This document shows, piece by piece, positions 14,550 to 17,651 of a stretch of 17,651 bases of DNA. The notes below the pieces were generated by a model. It saw nothing but the letters and a program-made list of their open reading frames with translations. It did not search any database and was not told the DNA's origin. How positions within the stretch are numbered: the first letter of the stretch is position 1; each line of letters starts with the position of its first letter. Origin of the DNA: an uncultured Fretibacterium sp. (GTDB lineage Bacteria > Synergistota > Synergistia > Synergistales > Aminobacteriaceae); contig CALAUZ010000185.1 of the NCBI GenBank assembly GCA_937892105.1, forward strand, positions 1-17,651, written 5' to 3'. The position numbers and the translations under genes are program-made.

Positions 14550-17219
14550 CTACACTAAAGTCATGAAGCCGTTATCCTCATAAGAATCCTCAAGAGGAAC
14601 AGTATCTAGCAACACGCTTCTCATTATGTCTTTTGCTTCACTCCTCTTCTGGAATACCAATTTTACACGCTCTATAATCTTTTTACGCTCTTCTTCTTTC
14701 TTCGGGAAAGGCAACTCCAATTCCATTATCCTGCGTCCTAATGTGTCTATAATATCTTGTGTGAATTGCTTAGACCTTATCTGTCTCTTTACTATAGGTA
14801 CTGATAATAATGCAAGCAAAAGAAAAGGGTCAAGTTTATTATGGTCATTGCTACGTATCTTGTACAGATGGCTCTGAAATACTATCTTAGTCTCACTAGG
14901 AAGTATCATAGCACATGTGCCAACCAAATAAGTACCATCTTTAACCATCAGTATATCGAAAGCCTTTACATCTTGTTTCTCTGATAACACATCATAAAGC
15001 TCTTCACTTAGTCCTTGCTTAGGGTCAAGTTTTATTTCCCAATTTGCTATGTCTGAAGTCCTTATAAACGGAACTCTACCTGTCCCATAAGATAGCTTTC
15101 CGACTTCATCGCCAGTAGATATTGAGAGTAAACCTACTTTAACTAAACTCTCTATAGTTACAATGTCATATGCACACTTCAAGCTATCTAACTGCCTTCT
15201 GATTTCAGGATTGTAGTAAATCGGAAGATATATGCTGTTCACAATTTCAGACTGCCTTACGGTAAAGCCTAAATGGTCATAAGATAACTCTTGTCCATTC
15301 TTGAACTGCAAATAACGCTCCTGAATCAACGGTATATCATCATAAGGAATTTCCAACCCTCTTGAATCATGCCCACACCACTTAGCTACAGCCATGAATA
15401 TCTTGTGATTGGGATCAGTAAAAACATTCTGCTCTGAGAACTTAGTCATCATAATTACACATGTCTTAGCATGTGTATACGGCTGGAATAAATTCTCCGG
15501 CATTGAAATTATTGCGTCTATTCGAGCATGTTGTTCTATATAGTTCATGACGTATCTATGGCTTGGATTGCAGAACATACTTTCTGGCACTACTATACCT
15601 AGTCTTCCCCCCGGTATCAAAAGACTCAAACATCTCTCAATAAATAGTATCTGCGGTGTCTGCTCTGAAAGTACTTTTTCCGTCTGCCTTGATGAAGCAT
15701 CGTTCTCTTTCATAGTCCACTTGTGGCCTAACTTATACTTTGAAAGTATTGAGTAATCATCAATCTTCAATTTAGAACCATACGGAGGATTAGTCAGAAC
15801 TACGCTAAATGTTTGAAGACCTATAGCATTTTGTGCTTGAAATGACCAGTTGCTAGGAGCATCTAAACTATTCTCACAATAGATACCGCCTCTGCCATCT
15901 CCTAAGATAGCCATATATGTTTTTGTGGTCTTACTCAAGAATTTTTCTTTATCTATTCCTCTGAAATTCTTTATAGCTACTTCCTGCTGATCTAAGAATA
16001 TTTCTCTGTCAGGCCATCCTAATTCTTCGCCTTCTTGTTGAATAGACTGCCATACATAACGAAGGCTCTCAATCAAGAAACCTCCTGAACCACAAGCAGG
16101 GTCTATTATCTTATCCTTACGACCTGGATCAACCAAAGAGACAATAAGCCTTATTACATTTCTTGGTGTAAAAAATTGGCCTTGTCCTCCTCGTAATGAA
16201 GGGGATATGAAGGTCTCAAATGCATCGGCAATAACGTCTCGTTCACTATCTATAAGACAATACTGCTGAAGTTCTCCAACGATATAGGCCACAGAATTAA
16301 CAGATAACGTAATCACATCCGATTTATCAAATACGTCAGGATATTTAGCCTTAACATGCTCGAATATGTCTATAATTCTGTCTGTTACGGATTTTGCTGG
16401 TTCTTTTATTCCTGCTCTAAAACCGACCATGTCATCAGGTTTTGTAAATCTCTCATCATATATTTTGCAGAATATAAGATTAATTATCTGCGAGACAAAC
16501 TCGGTATCAAGCGTTATTCCAGTATTGTTAGCGGCTAAGTAGTTTCTGATACTGGCAAAAACAGACTTGAGATTATGAGTCTTCTTCAGGTCTTTTCTCT
16601 TAAATAAACCTATATCTTCAATGCGTTGCCCGTACAAAGGAATATTAGGTATCTCTGAGAAAGTTACAGAACCACTTTCTTCATGCTTCTGAATATAAAG
16701 CGTTTCTTCGCCGTTGTACCAAACGCCTAATACTGCTCTAGAAAGGCGCATATAATCTTCTAGCTGAGAACGTCCATCTTTGCGAGTTTTCTTCTTACAC
16801 TCCACAATCATATATAGGTTCTCATCTGAATGTTCTTCACTGGAAAAAACAGCAATATCAACTGGGTAGCTTTTCTTTACGTCAGAAGGACGGATTTTAA
16901 CTCTCCATTGAGGATGCGTCTGTATATTAGATTTAGGATAACCATAATCCTCAACCAGCTTCAATGCAAAAGGCTGAACTGCCTCTAATTCTTCAGGAGT
17001 AGATTTTAATTCTTGACCAGAAATACAATCTATAATATATCCTTCTCTAAGTTCTTTAATAACATAACACTCCCCATGAAAAAATATTTGCTTATTGTAG
17101 CATAGAAAAATATCAATGCTATTCTGCAAAGAACGTCCTCTTACTCTCAACCAACCGATAAGATGAATACTGAGAGAAAATTTGATTTCCAGTTTCACTA
17201 GTGTCTTCATAGTCATCAC
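14550..17219 (-). CDS. Single-chain restriction nuclease - adenine DNA methyltransferase
   Basis: Up to 889 residues combining cutting, methylation and probably target recognition. N-terminal nuclease domain (HSDR_N-like PD-(D/E)xK): 'YPVDIAVF' (Asp121) and 'MIVECKKK' (Glu140-x-Lys142). The helical region (about 190-340) precedes an N6-adenine methyltransferase: 'GQFFTPRNVIRLIV', SAM motif I 'DPACGSGGF' (373-381), catalytic NPPY (477-480). The last ~200 residues ('VTIESLVKVGLLSISTGDEVG', 'VPFIRTSDIANW', 'LGRRIMELELPFPKKEEERKKI') resemble one target-recognition half of HsdS. This fits type IIG-like or fused type I enzymes. The start is unsure: GTG 17219/ATG 17216 begins an unusual 53-residue leader, whereas relatives begin near 'KELREGYIIDCISG'; there ATT at 17060 follows GGGGAG. 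It leads the CBASS-like operon. Confidence 0.85.
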   Translation of the reverse strand: MMTMKTLVKLEIKFSLSIHLIGWLRVRGRSLQNSIDIFLCYNKQIFFHGECYVIKELREGYIIDCISGQELKSTPEELEAVQPFALKLVEDYGYPKSNIQTHPQWRVKIRPSDVKKSYPVDIAVFSSEEHSDENLYMIVECKKKTRKDGRSQLEDYMRLSRAVLGVWYNGEETLYIQKHEESGSVTFSEIPNIPLYGQRIEDIGLFKRKDLKKTHNLKSVFASIRNYLAANNTGITLDTEFVSQIINLIFCKIYDERFTKPDDMVGFRAGIKEPAKSVTDRIIDIFEHVKAKYPDVFDKSDVITLSVNSVAYIVGELQQYCLIDSERDVIADAFETFISPSLRGGQGQFFTPRNVIRLIVSLVDPGRKDKIIDPACGSGGFLIESLRYVWQSIQQEGEELGWPDREIFLDQQEVAIKNFRGIDKEKFLSKTTKTYMAILGDGRGGIYCENSLDAPSNWSFQAQNAIGLQTFSVVLTNPPYGSKLKIDDYSILSKYKLGHKWTMKENDASSRQTEKVLSEQTPQILFIERCLSLLIPGGRLGIVVPESMFCNPSHRYVMNYIEQHARIDAIISMPENLFQPYTHAKTCVIMMTKFSEQNVFTDPNHKIFMAVAKWCGHDSRGLEIPYDDIPLIQERYLQFKNGQELSYDHLGFTVRQSEIVNSIYLPIYYNPEIRRQLDSLKCAYDIVTIESLVKVGLLSISTGDEVGKLSYGTGRVPFIRTSDIANWEIKLDPKQGLSEELYDVLSEKQDVKAFDILMVKDGTYLVGTCAMILPSETKIVFQSHLYKIRSNDHNKLDPFLLLALLSVPIVKRQIRSKQFTQDIIDTLGRRIMELELPFPKKEEERKKIIERVKLVFQKRSEAKDIMRSVLLDTVPLEDSYEDNGFMTLV
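17094..17102 (-). promoter_or_regulatory. Extended -10 promoter inside the annotated 5' end
   Basis: On the minus strand TGC-TACAAT (TG at 17102-17101, hexamer 17099-17094) is an extended -10 element. A transcript would begin near 17087, followed by GGGGAG (17075-17070) and the conserved protein start region at 17060. This supports a start downstream of 17219 for the restriction-modification gene. Confidence 0.35.
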
Positions 17220-17243
17220 CCATCTTCTTTCATAGAAAATACA

Positions 17244-17651
17244 TCATTTATGCACCATTTCTTCTCTGTCTAAAGGGGCAAATTTTGAATTTTTTGGTGT
17301 GCGATTCTGGTACTCCGTCCCAGTCCCCCTCTGAGACAACCGCTCAATAATGAGCGCATACTCCCCTGCAAAACTACAGCGAAAGAGCGCAACCCCACAC
17401 AGTAATCCCAAAAACAGACAACCAGAACCCATCAACCAATCACCATCAACTTACAAGAAACAGCCACACTCCACCTCTCCAAGCACTACGTCATAACACA
17501 CACACAAAACAGGGTATTCCGAAACACATCACTCAACCCACTTACGCTTCCGACGAGACCTAGACCTCCTACGACGCTTCATGAACAACTTCGACTTCAC
17601 CCTCAACCACCGAAGCCCCCTTAATTTTAATATTGTCAAACTTATACATAC
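17244..17651 (-). other. G/T-skewed right-end region, no clear gene
   Basis: About 400 bp with strong strand asymmetry: the plus strand is rich in C and A (for example CACACACACA near 17500), the minus strand in G and T. This is unlike the rest of the window. A perfect hairpin CGCTCA-ATAA-TGAGCG lies at 17341-17356. Minus-strand frames hold only tiny ORFs: MKRRRRSRSRRKRKWVE (17 residues, ATG about 17582) whose TGA overlaps the next ATG (TGATG), and a 63-codon frame (17435-17244, hydrophobic start 'MGSGCLFLGLLCGVALF') 24 bp upstream of the restriction gene. The arginine-rich peptide resembles small basic packaging peptides of single-stranded DNA phages only in composition. I do not call a confident gene here. 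Confidence 0.35.

Noticed and set aside
1..17651. CRISPR array, tRNA or rRNA genes
   Set aside because: No regularly spaced repeats, CCA-ended cloverleaf or rRNA-like stretch was noticed on either strand; tRNA detection by eye is limited.

Overview
The window looks like part of a conjugative plasmid or integrative conjugative element of a bacterium. Standard code is used throughout, with TAA, TAG and TGA all serving as gene ends. Starts are often TTG or GTG behind strong GGAGG Shine-Dalgarno sites. A TraF-like peptidase and lipobox or signal-peptide proteins suggest a diderm host such as Synergistota or Negativicutes, but nothing here fixes the taxon.

Layout. (1) 1-2313, plus strand: the 3' part of a type IA topoisomerase (TopB/TraE-like), a TraF-like S26 peptidase and a radical SAM gene broken by an in-frame TAG. 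The first two resemble the traE-traF pair of RP4-type transfer regions. (2) 2314-4522: an AT-rich cassette encoding two exported proteins, an SH3b/multi-membrane-span protein and a C-type lectin-like protein. It is bracketed by two 126-bp copies of the radical SAM 3' end. (3) 4645-6507, minus strand: a compact maintenance operon, parA - ribbon-helix-helix partner - small antitoxin-like gene - GNAT toxin-like gene. (4) 6690-10546, plus strand: a promoter, a small DNA-binding-like protein, then a large lipoprotein metalloprotease (InlB repeat, Ig-like domain, M4 peptidase, two CarboxypepD_reg-like domains, YfaP-like domain) carrying a one-base frameshift, then a strong terminator. (5) 10616-12617, plus strand: a serine recombinase with its own promoter, then a cytoplasmic trypsin-like protease overlapped by a 74-residue protein that resembles the protease's own N-terminal domain. 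(6) 12620-17219, minus strand: a defence operon of a single-chain restriction nuclease-methyltransferase, a CD-NTase (cGAS-like) and a SLATT two-TM effector (CBASS-like), probably followed by a small membrane protein and the severed 3' tail of another DNA methyltransferase. (7) 17220-17651: a strand-skewed stretch with no clear large gene and a tiny arginine-rich ORF.

Together the genes serve transfer (topoisomerase, TraF), stable inheritance (partition plus toxin-antitoxin), host surface interaction (lectin, protease) and defence against phage (restriction plus CBASS). Three genes are interrupted (two TAG, one frameshift) and two loci keep orphan 3' gene tails, so the region shows repeated module exchange and decay, unless some of the breaks are sequencing errors.
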